Assembly: GCA_014338405.1 (NCBI GenBank)
Contig: JTDE01021409.1
Coordinates: 1 to 64,000 of the forward strand
Source of the DNA: Paragonimus skrjabini miyazakii
Taxonomy: Eukaryota > Platyhelminthes > Trematoda > Plagiorchiida > Troglotrematidae
DNA length: 64,000 bases
Direction of reading: 5' to 3'
The position numbers and the translations under genes were made by a program. Positions 48,898-62,166 of the stretch are shown in pieces (the first letter of the stretch is position 1; every line of letters starts with the position of its first letter). The notes beneath the pieces were generated by a model. It had not been told where the DNA came from and ran no database searches. It saw nothing but the letters and a program-made list of their open reading frames with translations.

Positions 48898-51800
48898 GTA
48901 AGTGATGAATGCACTAACAGTGATATGTACGCTAACAACTTTTCAGTATGACCAATTTACTGTTCTACTATTAGACAGCACAAATTGATTTCACAGACGG
49001 CTCCGTTATATAATGTCATGATGAATTTGCGTGTATCAATCAATATCTCTCACTACCGAATTTCTTTTCGGAGCATTTTACTACCTTCGAAGTGATCAAA
49101 AATTTATGGAACCGGTCGTGTTGAAACTGTACGACTATGTTTACTCTAGGAACGGGACACATGAGAAGTCCGAAGCATATAAATGCTAGGACGAACGATC
49201 GCAGATTACAAGAGGATGACAATCAAGAAATTTCTTACGGCATGTCTGGTTTGCTTCGGTTGATCCACAGAACACGCAGAATCTGCGGTCATCTCGCATT
49301 CAAGCATATGTGGCCAGTCGGATGAGATGTTTCTACTTCAGTCATAGCTACGTGCGTACGCTGAATAAATTTTCGAAGGTCGGACTTTGGTATTTAAGCA
49401 AATGAGTAGGCCTACGTGAAATTCTCAAGCGGATATAGCGTTCCCAACGCAATGCCTGTGATTTCCTATAGGGGAAAATGAGTAAAGAAGGATAATCACC
49501 AAAAATACCTCAACGAAGTGATTGCAGAGTCTGCAGACTGATGTGCAACAAACGAAAGTTCTTTGATGTAGGACAGTCCACTTGTACCGCAAACCTCCGC
49601 AGTACTCCGTCGAAAGACGTTGCGATGTTACTGAATTTCTGTTTTTCTCAGCCAATAACAAATACGTCGTCGTCTGAATTGATCAGTTTCGCACGTTGCG
49701 TTGATATTTTAATAGGAATTTTTAATATTTAATGACAAGAAAAATTTGCATCGCAGAACTAGTAACAGCACAGTGTTTGGAAGATGTTATTTTTTGATAG
49801 GCGATTAGCTATGATTCATGAGCGCATTCACATCTATGATTACAACTGAACTGACATTAGAGGATAACGAGCAAAACTCACACTTTCATGTTAGTTCACT
49901 GGTGAAGTTTCATCGTCATTTACCAGATCGCGTGTGCCAACGGGAGTTAAGTTCCAGTCAGATTTCTATTCCACACGTATGCCCCATTTAACAACAATGT
50001 GGCTTCCGTTTTGATGATTGTACGTGTTGGCCTGGTTGGGCTGTAGTCCCGATCTCAACCCGACTGGCAAAGCCCGAAACAGACTTGTTAAGAAAACATA
50101 TAGAGGTGATGAGATATTTGACTCTACGTCTGACTTTAAAGCTACTTTAAGATGGTGATGGTGCAATCTTGATCATACTATTCATAATCTCCTTTTCAAG
50201 AGTACATCAAAGTTTTGTATACATACTTACAAGAGGGACGTGCAGAATAGTCAGCACGCGCTACTTCCTGAGAAAAATCCCCAGAAGTGAACTTGTAATT
50301 TTGTTGCACTTGTTTTTCAACTTCATCTAATAATTTATTTAGTACACAATTGTTGCGTTTCAATTCAAAACATTTTGATTTGAACGTAAGGTCAAAATGT
50401 TAGTTCCAGAATGTATTGGTTTGTAATCACGAATAGGAGGTATTACCGAGATATCGGCTTTGAAAATGCCTATTACGATGTTTGACAGCAGTGATATCTT
50501 CAGCATCCGATGGTTGAGGCTCAAGATTTGTATTGTCGAGCCTTGTACAGTCAAGCGGACAGAGGCGATGGGTTGTGAATGACGTAGCAATTAAATAGGG
50601 AGCGTATTGTTGATAGTTTGTAGTGAGAAGACGAATTGATAATAAGACGGGACCAAAAATGAGCAAAGGGAATGTTTCTTGATATCCTTACTTCGCTAAG
50701 CAAATAGTTAACCACATACAAATGTTTACAACAAATAGGGTATAAATGGAAACTGGTAGTTAAGTGTAGTCATTGACAGCATACACTAATTAACGGCATC
50801 GTTTTACATCAGTCATGTGATGGGAGCTGAGTCAGGCACACAGGTGATTTGATAACCAATATTTATTTCTTATCGGCTAACCAGTGAACGTGACTAAACG
50901 AACCAGTTCTAGCAAGCTACTAGGAAGCGGGGTTGGGGCAATCCAGATGATATGCATTAACATAGACATGACAAGCCTATTCGAGGTAGAGGTTCAATGT
51001 TCCATCCGCGATTTTATGTCGCCAGTTCTTTCTCCAGAATTCTACCAATTTTTTCAGGAGGTGCTTTTAGTTATGTATCGAGAAAAACTACTAGCGTAGT
51101 GAGGAGGAGCGATCGTGCTATGCCGCTCATACCACTGCTATTAAGTAGTAGAGACCAGTGCTCAGATTTTGACACCGAAGTAGCCGCAGGAAAAATACAA
51201 GAAGAAACATCGGAGTGCGGCATCACATGAAATGGTTCTTGGTGCATAAGGGAACGCGAAGGAACGGAGCATTGACATCTGTGGCAACCGTGACGGTCTG
51301 GGCCCAGTCCCGTATGCAAATGAGTGTTTTGGTTTGTTGTCCTGCTTAAACGCCTAATCCAAGTGTTCCTTTCCTCAATAAATAATTCTTGTTCCATCCG
51401 CCCTCTTGGCTCACAACACTAGATGTGACTTCTCCAATTTGCAAAATGATAACACAGTGGTTATTTAATTTTGACATAAATTGCACAATATCTACCACAT
51501 CCTGCAGAATGTTATTTAAATCAATAACTGGCAATTACTCCACTGAATATAAGCAATTACATATCATTCACTGGACACTGAAAACGATTAAGCTTGCAAA
51601 ACGCATCACCAATGTCACAACGAAACTTTATTCTAATACTCCGTTCATGTGTGGAAGTAAAACTAAGCAGTTAATATGCTACTCAACCGTCGTATCAGAA
51701 ACGATGGTCAAAAGCGTCGTTAAATAATGACTTATTTGATTATCGTTGTGTTTTCTCTTTGGGATTTACTACTGGTTGTCACTCTTCTATTTGTCCAACA

Positions 51801-52338
51801 TATTCGTCCCATGTTGTAGAGTACGGTGCTTGTGATGGCAATACGCGAAATGTTGCATATAGTGCTCTTGCCGGCGGCGATTACTATGTTAGAAACGAAG
51901 CCAGATCAATAAAAAACACATACACAACTTGTTTTTGGTGCGTAACCCTCTACATCGGCCAGCGCTTTGGCAATCGCTGACAGATTTTCTGTTTCTTTTC
52001 AACTTTGTTCTATGCGCTCACTTTACTTATCTAAACGGCGGCAACACAACCCTCCAACGGAGACCTATCAGAATGTGTGCGTTGTGTGTATACGCGTGAG
52101 TAACAAAGCAAACAGTCGGATACTAAATTGACCTTCCTTATGGGCCGTGTATATACAACGTCTCTATATCTGAAGTGTTGTCGAATGCAATCATTACTAC
52201 ACTATCCAGTGCAAACATACGTCGTATTACCAATGAGTATTTTAGCAGTTCTGATGAGACCCAGCTGTGAAAAATCAGGGCTTTGGCTGGAACGAATGGG
52301 TAGCCGAATCCAAATGTGAAATTCCGAGCCCCTAGCAC

Positions 52339-52397
52339 GGCTTCGTAGCTCAACTGGTAAAGCGCTCAAACATACATTGTCAGCATTAGTAGTCACC
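52339..52397 (+). repeat. tRNA-like repeat head
   Basis: Starts GGCTTCGTAGCTCAACTGGT and AAAGCGCT, with an A-box-like TAGCTCAACTGG. It corresponds to the first 30 bases of the tRNA-like sequence at 1684-1763. No matching T arm was found downstream, so it is a fragment. Confidence 0.5.
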
Positions 52398-53184
52398 ATC
52401 CACATACCTCTTCGATTTGCAATTGTTCATTGGATTACCTGATACTTACCAATTGAGAAGACCACTGTGTGGATTACTCAATAGCGAGTATTAGTCTAAT
52501 TCACTTCTTGAACCCATGAAAGCTTTGTGGATCATATGTTGTCATCGCTCTGAGACCAGGGGATAAAATATCATGCCAAGACTTCTGTTACAGGAAGAAA
52601 GCGACAGTATGTGAGGTTTACTTCGGCCATCCCACTTCTACCAGTCAATGACATCAACGTTAAGCTTGTTCTTGAAAGTTCCCTTATCGGTCTAACCCTT
52701 GAGCATTGGCAGAGGCATGTGTGGCTTTATTTTGGACTATACCGAATAACCCTTATCTGTTACTGTCCACAGTTTGCTGTTAACGTGAAGATTGTGAAGT
52801 GAGAAGGTCAATGTAACTGCGTTGTAGAATCAATATTTATAACAAGCTGAACACATTTGGGAACCTCCGAATTGAAGGGAAAAGTAATGTGTACCCATAA
52901 TTGCTGCCATCGACGCATATTGCCATGAGTCCGGAAGTATTTGTAGATATGAATGCATGACTGCTTAGTGCTCCTGGTTCACATTGTGATATCCCTGGAA
53001 CCCAGAGCGCAAGGATAAGCAAAGAGAGAGAGAACAACAATTGTACTTCAATTGATGGGTAAACTGAACTCCTTCGCAAGGAAAATAAATATGGACCTGC
53101 TTCCAAAGGTTATTGGTCACCAGTAAGTGTGGGTTGCAGACTCAAATGAGAAGGCTATTGAACAAGAGAATGTGTTGGCTATAA

Positions 53185-54175
53185 AATAAAGTGCTTCTGC
53201 AAGATTGTTGTGATTACGTAGATTTTATGTTAGATAATGAAGTCATGGAGGTTGTTGACCGATTTGTATATCTGGGAGGCTGCATCAGCGGCGGCGGCGG
53301 AGGTGTAGGGAACGAAATAAAGGCACGTATTTCCAAGGCTAGGGCGGTGTTCGCTAATTTGAGATACCTATAGCGACAAAGAGGTATTTCCCTGAAGCTT
53401 GAGGGTCGCGTATATCAAACAACAGTGAGGGCTGTATTACTTTACGGCAGAGAAACCTGGCCCCTCAGGGTAGAAGACTTGAACCGTCTTCAGGTATTTG
53501 ACCACCGATGTCTGTGTTCAATCGCTCGTATCGGGTGGCACCAACGAGTAAGTAACTAGGAGGTTAGGAAGCGGGTGTTTGGCACTGACTGTCAAACGAG
53601 TTCTGTTAAATACCCACATTTGCACAGACTTAGATGGTTAGGCCATGTACTAAGAATGCCAGCTAGTCGTTTGCCACACCAAGCACTGTTTGCCGACGCT
53701 GCGGTCAATTGGCGCAAGGTGCGAGGCGATGACCTGGCGTAGAGAAATGAAATTGTTCACGAAGGGGTTGGCCATTGTAGATCGGGTTCATCTCCCGGGC
53801 TGGAGCCCTCGCGACTCACAGAGTCGGTGGCTTGAGATGTTAGTTGAGATGGCGGCTAACCGAGCTCATTGGCGTGAATGTTGTTGTTTAGCCGAAGTGT
53901 CTGTGAAGTGAGTGGACTTAATGACGCGGGGCAGTGAAAGCCGTAAGAAGGCTGTCTTCCGGATGACGCCTTACTTTCACTTACAGCTCGGTTGTCTGTT
54001 TGCAGGATGTAGGCGCCTTAATGCTGTATTTTTGAACATAGACGTAGCTATTTTTAGTAGTTAGGTCCATTCTCCTTCCCTGCTTTTTTCCTTCGTGGTT
54101 GTGTGGCAGTTAAGCATCAGTGTGAACCATTGATGTGTTGCTGTCTGTGATGATGATAATGATGATGAATAAAGT
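53185..54175 (+). mobile_element. Non-LTR retrotransposon, 5'-truncated, 3' end of RT ORF and tail
   Basis: Joined frames show typical C-terminal RT text: VLLQDCCDY, EVVDRFVYLGGCISGGGG, IKARISKARAVFANLRYL, LEGRVYQTTVRAVLLYGRET and WPLRVEDLNRLQVFDHRCLC. Then come SIARIGWHQRVSN, RLRWLGHVLRMPASRLPHQA and HWRECCCLAE. Internal stops at 53371 and later, plus a frameshift near 53690, make it dead. The 3' untranslated part ends in a short TGATGATGATAATGATGATG tail at about 54149-54168, typical of RTE/CR1-type insertions. The 5' end is cut just before 53190. Confidence 0.85.
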
Positions 54176-55179
54176 CAAGTTGTAATGATAGGAGGACGAT
54201 GATCGGTAGATAGGTTGCACCCTTTCTGCCACACCACACTAGAAACCATTGCATGTAACCGATATACGGGAAGAACAGGTGTTCTCTTCTCACAGTGTTC
54301 ATCTTCTGCAGAGGTAAACTTTCGTACTTCCTAGGCTGCAGAAATATCGGACATTTTTACACCATGTACAACATACGTGTAACATACTTCAACACCTACC
54401 GCCTGATAGAAGGCTCACGCTGAAATTGTCCTCTCCGAGAGGACCGAAGCCTCTAATTCAATTTATGTTAACTCGTTGAATTTAGTGGCCACCGTAGTAA
54501 GGTTTGACTACGGCGGTTTCCCGATTGGAGAACGTTCACCCAATCAGAGTTCAGACAATATGCTGCAAGCGGAAGTGTGGTCGGTCAACACCAACCAATC
54601 AGAAACGACGAACAGCTGCCTCGGCGAATTTACGTATGAGTGGTAGTGATCAAAGCAAGTTGTTTGGAAGCATATCGGATTCAAGGAACACGCGTGGTCC
54701 AGTAACAGCGTTAATACTATCACTGTTGTTTCTCCATGAAATTCGGATAACTTAACACTACTCAGACCGGCTATTTTGATCTTTTTTCTATACTGTTGTG
54801 TCCAATCGAATGCAAGTGAGCCATGCAGTTGCCAATCAGATTGCTCTGATCTTCAAGCGATCGATGACACTTGTGGGTAGCGGCTGCCCGTGCCGTGTGA
54901 ACGGACAGTTTTCGGTAATGTATCGTGAATCGGCTGCTCTAATAAAACTTAATTATTACTGGTATTTTCTGTCGTTCTTGAACACAACAGATACAATAAC
55001 CAAGTACGCGGGTCATTAGTGTAACGAAAATATACCCTCATAATTTGTTTGCGGTTGGAAAGAAAAAACCATTGTGCTAATAATGTTTTTTCGAATAGAA
55101 CAATATCGTATAGGAGCTCGTTTCCAATTGCTTACCAGCAGTACAAGGTTTTAGGTGAAACAAGTTGAAAATTACTCAC

Positions 55180-55372
55180 AACTGATTAGAACTTTCGCAT
55201 TCATACCGATGGTTCAGACAGCATCTTTCGAAATAAAGCATAAGACGTGAGTTTTGTTCTTGTTGAAACCCTTCACTAATGCATATCCTTGTCATGACTG
55301 GGATTTAAATTCCGGTCATGCTTTCATGATGTAAGCTTGCTGACCACTGTGCCAGTGACTTCATATCCAGCA
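55180..55372 (-). mobile_element. SINE, reverse orientation, partial
   Basis: The reverse complement includes the A-box region (CACTGGCACAGTGG), the CATCATGAAAGCATGACC block, TTTCGAAAGATGC and the GATTAGAT/TAATC 3' body. It ends about 140 bases before exon 12. Confidence 0.65.
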
Positions 55373-55511
55373 CGTACAGTCGCCCGTCTGTCAGTAATGC
55401 CCTGGTTCTTTTCCATGTTAAGACCGGTTACGAAGTTTCACTCTCCAAAAACTCAACATTTACCCTTAAATGTTGCATCATGCTTCACTGGATCTACTCG
55501 TTCAATTCTAG

Positions 55512-55673
55512 ATGCAGCGCAGAATTAACCATTCGGTCAGAATTGGGAGCCGTTTGGAGATTCGCCCTGACCGTAGAAGCCAAAAACCCACCAGTGGATG
55601 ATGTCATTTTCATGCCGATTAAGAAATTAGGAACTGCGGTCAGAGCGCGAGTCGTCCTCACCAGTCAGTCAGC
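55512..55673 (+). CDS. CFAP47: CFAP47-like exon 12
   Basis: The acceptor ttcaattctag ends at 55511 and the donor gtaagt starts at 55674; entry and exit phase 2. It encodes CSAELTIRSELGAVWRFALT, then VEAKNPPVDDVIFMPIKKLG and TAVRARVVLTSQS. This is the core of an ASH domain near the C-terminus: a 'G..W.F.L...A..P..DD.I' block and a second set of strands that continues in exon 13. It is one of the most confident family matches in the window. Confidence 0.92.
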
Positions 55674-58600
55674 GTAAGTTGTCCGATCAACTAATCATGT
55701 TGACCAGTTGTGTGTATTTTTTGAGTTGTACAAATTTTACCCAATGCCGACGTTTCAAATGCGGGTGCATGCTGACCAAGTTGTTCGTACGATAGCGATT
55801 CAGATTTAAATTGAGTGAGATCTCACATTTTATTAAGTGTGACCTAAGAAAATTAGATAATCATTCGGTGTAGATGGTCACTATTCGTCGAAGGCTGGTG
55901 TAACATGCAAACCGGCCGTCTACACTTTGACTGTCCGTTACAATTACGGACCAACTGTGGGGCAACGGGGAGAAACCAGGAGACAGCGTTCCTCCGAAGT
56001 AGGGGTTTCAGCAACAGTCCTGTGAAAGGAAACAACAAGAAACAAGCATGAGCCAAAGGCCCAGCAGGCCATGCACACGACTTACACAAACGAAAACTAA
56101 AACGGCGTCAACAACACAGCAGCGCGCCTCGTGACACAATTCAAATTCAACCTGTGCGCGCCTGCTGGTTTCGACCGCACGTTACACTGGTTTGATTCGC
56201 AAGTGGAAATCTTTAGACAACTTTTTAAGATGAGTGGAAGAAACGTACTTTCTACACAGACTTATAGGAACTGCCACCACGTCATTTATAAACCCATAGT
56301 TCGGAAAAGCACATATGGTAAACACAAATGTGCCTTTTCGAGTTTCATGGAGCATCGTCTCTTAACAGGTCAAAATAACGCACCGCCGAAGTTAAACCTG
56401 TTATAGAGACGTGTGCTAAAGTATCAGTTATCTGAAACACACCGACTCCCAACACACAGAAAGTGGACCAGGTGGGATCAATCTTTAAGGTTCCCACTGA
56501 GTTCACGGAGTCGCCCTTTTAGATGTACACACATCACATTTGAATGTGGAAAGACCTAGGGACCATGGATAGGGTCTAAATTCAAGCATGGGAAATTAGC
56601 CGGCTAAAGTTTGTTCAAAACTGACTGAACTCGCCGATTTGTGGTCGGCGATGCTTCCGTTAGTCGGTATGTTAGGACTTGGTGGACTTCACATGACTTC
56701 TACACCGGGGTACACACACTTTATTTCATTGTGGAGTTGGGTTAGATGCACAAGCACGCTAAAAGCGCCTCTAGAGTGGAAGCATACAATTCCAAATTGG
56801 ACAGCACGTATCGTCCAAATGATGCGATCTTAATGCATGGTCGGTTCAGTGGGGTCTAACTTGGCTGTCTTAATAATGGCAAGCCAGGGGGGGAGAGTGA
56901 AAAGGTCTCACCGGTAACGTAGCTTTGGAGAAATACTGCATGGAAATTATTCGCTGTTATCGTATTTCGCACAAATTGAACACGGTAGAAGGTTCCATCA
57001 GAGACATACCGAAATACGGTACGGGAAAAAAATTACCGACATACTTTTTCTATTAAAAAGACAGCAGCTGATCAAAAAGCACCGGCGAAAAAGTTTTTGA
57101 AGAATTAGTCGTATCAAAGGATTAATTTTTCCCGAAAATCCCATTTGTCAGTTATTAGTTAACCAAGCTACTGAAACAATCCTTCCGGAACATGTTGCAC
57201 AGTCTAAGTGAGTGTAATATAGCTAACAGTGTCATCTCTAGAGGGATTTGGCCATATTCTACTTGATTTAAAAATCACTATGTAGAAGTGACAAACGATA
57301 TAGTCAGAAGAATTATCCGACTCCGAAAATTCAAATTGGTGAGCTTCACAAATAAGGTGGCGTGGGCGATGGAAGATAGTGTCACTTTGACTACCTACTG
57401 TTATAAGGAACCTGCTTAAAATCAGACCCCATTGTTCACCGTATCACTGCGGGACACAAGGACATGTTCTACCGATAGCCAAGACGTAGGCAAGCACACC
57501 AATTCTGTACACTCAAACACGTTGCACTGATGCGGCAACTGTTCCGGTAAAACGGTTAACTGGAGATTTTTTGATCTTGTTGATGACTCACCGTCGGTAT
57601 CCATTTTCTAGTCAAACTGCATACGGCAGCGCCCTAAGTTTACCAGTTGCTGTTTTCATTTTGTATGCTCATTACAATCAAGTTAGAAATGCTTGCATAT
57701 ACAAATTACAACATTTAGGGGGAATTTATAGATTGGAAGAAGCTGAGAAAGTTTGATTACATTTGAATTTGTGTTACGTAGTTAAGGAAGAAAAACAATG
57801 TAGCAAGATTGTTTCAGTTTCAGAGGATCAATTGTATAAATACTGTGAATGAGAAAGTGTTAGGAGGCGCATCTCATAACGAGATAGCCAGGACACGTCA
57901 CGCCACATCGATCGGCCGACCCAGCTCGGATGGTATGGCCCCATTCAGTCAATCAGATTGCATGTGTGCCATCGAACGCCTGTGCGCTATCTGGAAATTG
58001 TTTTTCGTGATGCTAGTTCCGAGGTTCGTTCACCCAAAATTTCCCCAACCGTATATTAACGCGGATCGGAGGTCACAGTGAGAAGACGGTGGATCTGCAA
58101 ACAAACTTTATTTATTTATTTACTCACCGTACACAAGCGAACTTCAACGCAACGAATAAAGGCGCTAGGGAGCTTGACGTGAGAGAACCTTCAACACAAC
58201 CGCACGGCAGCCGCCAGAGAGGACGAATGTCAACGGAAATTCCAGTTGACCTTCAGGATTCAAACAAGTGTCAGCCTGGTTGGGCGGCGTTCCCAAAGGT
58301 AGTAGCTAAAACATTGTTATCCTAGTGAATGTAGCCTACAATGGTAGAGATGGCGCGGATTCCTTATACAGCTACAAGTAAAACTGCGATACCTACGCCA
58401 ACACACTAACTTTGATGCTAGTGGTTTGTAGTAAATTTATATTCACAAGGTAATGTGAACCAGGGTGGTGGTACTGGCAAGGCAACTCCCACGTCGCAGG
58501 GAGTTTAGGATTTTGGGGACGTCGAAAGTGATCCCACTACATGTTTTTTTCTCGCTTTGCCTTCTGATGCCCCCTGTGATGTGACTTGTTCTGACTCCCT

Positions 58601-59503
58601 GGCCGCCATATATGACTGTCTCATTTGATTCGCTTTGTGTTTGTCGGCCATCTATGGTAATCATTTTGTCCTATAAATCTAGAGCTTTTGTGGCCTAAGT
58701 TTTGTCTCGCTCGTCCGATAAACAGTGACGCCGCGTCTCTTCTCACTTCTCGGTTTTGGGTCAAGCGACTGAGCGCGTAACCAAGGTGACGCTCCAATAG
58801 AAAATCATAAGGTAATGAGCGGAACAAAAACCTAGCTGCTCTCTGGCATGCATACAAGCACACCAGAGCAAGCATCAACCGACTACCACCAATAGTGAGA
58901 GGTCAAACGTATCTTCATTCCATTACAATGACCTGCGCTTAAATTCAACAACCGAAAAAACATTTACGACACTCTCGGACACTAAGTTTTCTCTACAGAC
59001 CAAATAGCTTATCAGACTTTGCAGATTTAGTGAATTATCGCTGAGATGGTTATTTTCGTTAGGCACAAGTGTAATTCGTACGGAATGTCGAGACTGAAGG
59101 AGAATCAAGTATCCTTTGATATGCGGTAGCGCACTGAGAACTGTCTCAGCTTGTGTGACCTATCTGTGTAGAGTTGAAAACAATGTGGCGCAACCCGTTT
59201 TGTAACTCTCGTTTTTACTTTCTCAAATAAGAATAATGTGCACAACGGAACAAGGTGGGCAAGCTTAGATATTTAGCTCAAAATGAGGGTACACCGGTAA
59301 GAGGAAGTTAATGAAACAGTCTGGATGAAACCGTTTAAACAGCCTGATAAGTAACCTAAGCACCAAGCTGGCTTTCTCGGACACGCTTTGTGTCCTAAGC
59401 AGTAAAAGGTCTGTAACATATTGATCAATTTCAGCTAGCGACGTGGTGATGGATAGAGCTCAACAAGGATAATACATTCTACACTATGCATTATTTTTCT
59501 CAG
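55674..59503. other. Intron 12 (about 3.8 kb)
   Basis: Contains the second copy of a dispersed repeat (55905-56172). The frames at 57571, 57809 and 58089, and the minus-strand frames at 58443-58878, show no recognisable domain. Otherwise nothing supported. Confidence 0.55.
55905..56172 (+). repeat. Dispersed repeat, copy 2
   Basis: Matches 10387-10658 in the same orientation. Small gaps and frame differences argue against coding. Confidence 0.75.
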
Positions 59504-59711
59504 CGAACCAGAGCCGTTTATCGCCCAACTGTATCCAGCAAAAGAAACCGAGTTCGAAATTGAACCGAAGATGGGCGTATTGCCTGCTGTGTGTCCATCG
59601 GGTGGGCACGAAAGGACAAGTGATCAGCTAAAACATCTACCGGCTTGCATTCATATAACATTCACACCAACCAGCTATGGAAAACCGAAACGAGCGCGTT
59701 TGATAGTCCAA
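59504..59711 (+). CDS. CFAP47: CFAP47-like exon 13
   Basis: The acceptor ttatttttctcag ends at 59503 and the donor gtaagc starts at 59712; entry phase 2, exit phase 0. It encodes about 69 residues: EPEPFIAQLYPAKETEFEIE, PKMGVLPAV, a short polar insert and then ITFTPTSYGKPKRARLIVQ. The pattern 'EF...P..G.L' followed by 'I.F.P..YGK...A.L.VQ' is the last ASH domain of CFAP47. Confidence 0.92.
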
Positions 59712-61947
59712 GTAAGCAGATTACAAAGAATTTGTAAACTAACATGTTTTAAAACTAACACTTAGCTGCCCCCTGTAGACTCAAGTGAACAAGAGAATTT
59801 CTCAATAAATCTTTGGTTAAGTCACAAGTCAGAACACATTGTTAGTGGTTTCGCACCATCTCAGTCGTTTTGGAAAACACGTATAGTGCGAAACTCCCGA
59901 TTATTCCAGCTTCCCTTCGTTGTGTAACCATGAATTCACCAAATAACAACCGTGAAAGTAGAGTGTATTTTCTCAGATCCCATCTGTAAAAGGAGTATTA
60001 CAGCTACTTATTTTTAACAACGACAGATATTTTGGTGTTGCTGAAAGTCAATACAAATTGTCTCACAACTTAAGCTCGTGTATAAACTAATCAGTTATGT
60101 AATATGTCATGCGAACTATATCGTATCATTGTAACTCCCATCAGATAGTGTTTGAAGCTGCTCTTGGACTTTGAAAGACTTACTAGTGATCACAACGACG
60201 ACACTGTGTGGACGAATTGCTTCTGTGCGTACACTTTGCCCACTAATGAAGCTGAAATGAAATTGCAACCAAATATAACCCACCAAATACTCGACAGCTA
60301 CTTACAACTGTGATCAGTCTTCAGCTCCTGTGGAAAATATTGTAACATGTATTGCTTGCTTATCAAATAGCCAGTTTACACAGAATGATATTGTAGGGAT
60401 GAAGTATGATGAATCATTTAACTGTAACAGTTCCGAACCGTTGACCTGTGAACCATTTGTTTAGAAAGCCATTTGCACAAAACTTCAATTGACTTATCAG
60501 TTATTTGGGTTGCGATGACCTTAATAAGCGACGTTAAGGTCTGTGTTTGATTCCGCTAATATTAGCGGAGATGAACTGTCAGCGCAGCGACTTTTCCAAA
60601 TTCAACGCCGAAATGTTTCCTAGTAAGATAGATTAGGTCAGCCCGTTACTATGGTTCTTCATAACTGTAAAGATTTGGTAGTTCTGTGGAAAATTATTAC
60701 ACAACCCCGTCTTGTGAGTTACGTCTCGAAGAATACTCAGTACCGGACTCATTACATACTGGGTAAATTGAAGACGAACGTCTAATTCGACTGACTTCCG
60801 GAAACTTCTCATACAGGCAATCCATAACCACAGTCTAGCTCGCTATGTTCAGAGGCCAGACTGGGTCGTCATTCGGCACACAGACTTGGCGAATGTACAG
60901 GAACCGAAATCACAATATCCGGAGCGGCCAGAGGACAAAATCACATCTTGGTGGTCCAGCAGAGGTCCGCGAAGAATAAATTCTAACCTTCAACCTGAAT
61001 TTGTTTTGTCTAACCTGTTGACTCGTCAGTCCAGCTGCACAACAAAATCACACTCGCTCCGTGCCACGCCAGTTTCGCGCGTTTCTCTACCTCTACTCCG
61101 GGGTCGTTACCAACGCACGCGGTCAACGCGCTCAGTCTTTCTTTCCCATTATCGTACGCACTTCGACAATCAGATTCAGACTGAGTATTACACTGTTGCA
61201 CAGTTCCAACAAAGTCAATCGTAGATATAAGCGGACTAAATAAGTCAGTTGAACAATTGGTTTAGCGATCGGTTGCATGTTCTTATTATATCCCATGGAA
61301 AAACAAAATGTCAAGCTAACATTACGTCACCGGTGTGTTGTAAGCCTCACGAACCATCATAAAACGGTCGTATCTTGCAGTAGTGATCCATCCTCGTCCA
61401 CATCTCCTGTTTCATAACAGTTACACATTTACAGTGGTAACAACATTAAATCTATTCTTCGCTCTGGTCCGTGAAACCAAATTGGCAATCTTGACTCATC
61501 CATCTAGGAGACAGAATGATAGCTTATCATCTCAGCTTCTTAATCAACATGAAACAAATGACCCAAACAGATTATTTTATCCATCTGTACACACAAACGA
61601 TCTTGCAGCACGGTGGTCCATGTGTTGGATGATTGGTCAAGTCCACGCTTAACTGTTGGGTTGAGCAGCGAAGGTATTCATAGAAAATAATGAAAGTGCA
61701 CATGACTGTTTGCAAGAAAAGGAGCAAATCATGCTCACGTCGACTCTCTTCGACAATCCAATAGAGAGGGAGAGAGACAATTCTAATGGGCAATATAGAT
61801 GACAGCATGAAACGATAGACTTAAAAATCCATCCTAAACAGAATATCATTTAGTACAATAAATATGGGTCAACCTTGCCACCACACGAAACTAACAAGCG
61901 CTTACATTCACTCACATGCATTGATCACGGATATCATTCTGTTTCAG
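59712..61947. other. Intron 13 (about 2.2 kb)
   Basis: No gene or repeat recognised. A GC-rich patch at 61010-61150 produces overlapping open frames on both strands. Confidence 0.55.
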
Positions 61948-62166
61948 ACTGCTAAAACGGAATGGCACTATCAATTGATTGGGGACGTCCCAACCTACGT
62001 TGTTCCACAGAAGGAAGCTGATATGAGCACAATCAGAGCCAGTGAAAGTCGGAGCAGGAAGACGTCAAATCGACCAGACAAACGCAACTACATCCTACAT
62101 AACCAAAAGACGCTTGGACGGAAAAACCTCAGTAGAGCAAATATGGATTGTCCAGTACTCACATAG
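61948..62166 (+). CDS. CFAP47: CFAP47-like exon 14, C-terminus with stop
   Basis: The acceptor cattctgtttcag ends at 61947; entry phase 0. It encodes about 72 residues and ends at TAG (62164-62166). TAKTEWHYQLIGDVPTYVVP supplies the last strands of the final ASH domain (the 'W.Y.I.G..P' motif). A basic, Ser/Arg/Asn-rich tail follows (SESRSRKTSNRPDKRNYILH onwards), as seen at the end of other CFAP47 proteins. No further donor is needed. Confidence 0.9.
   Translation, partial: TAKTEWHYQLIGDVPTYVVPQKEADMSTIRASESRSRKTSNRPDKRNYILHNQKTLGRKNLSRANMDCPVLT

Larger units (their letters stand above)
48898..55511. other. Intron 11 (about 6.6 kb)
   Basis: Contains a tRNA-like head (52339-52397), a 5'-truncated non-LTR element (53185-54175) and a reverse SINE (55180-55372). 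Exon-like frames at 49572 and 50885 do not fit the phases. Nothing else recognised in 48900-52300. Confidence 0.6.
7130..62166 (+). other. CFAP47: CFAP47-like gene, C-terminal part (14 exons, locus overview)
   Basis: The exons are 7130-7371, 14931-15024, 19485-19831, 21093-21505, 27984-28174, 33176-33416, 34187-34294, 38637-39033, 40691-41028, 45091-45280, 48377-48897, 55512-55673, 59504-59711 and 61948-62166. All have AG acceptors and GT donors. The phases chain without conflict (entry phase 1, then 0,1,0,2,1,2,2,0,2,0,2,2,0 at successive junctions), and the joined length is 1,222 codons plus a stop with no internal stop. The product has repeated beta-rich ASH/MSP-type segments, for example a GEFW motif, NPTDE, a FTPTSYG motif and a C-terminal TEWHYQLIG. 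This matches the known architecture of CFAP47, an axonemal protein of cilia and sperm flagella. The calponin-homology domain known in the family is not in this part and is expected upstream. Family identity is from recognition, not from a search. HYDIN-like ASH proteins are the main alternative. Confidence 0.85.

Noticed and set aside
49572..49674. Possible exon with a protein-like frame (TVHLYRKPPQYSVERR) after an AG at 49570-49571
   Set aside because: It has the right entry phase but no usable GT donor in the needed phase, and exon 11 joins exon 12 directly with a better domain match.
50885..51099. Possible exon after a cag acceptor at 50884, and another after 51058
   Set aside because: The phases do not fit exon 11 or exon 12, and there is no domain pattern.
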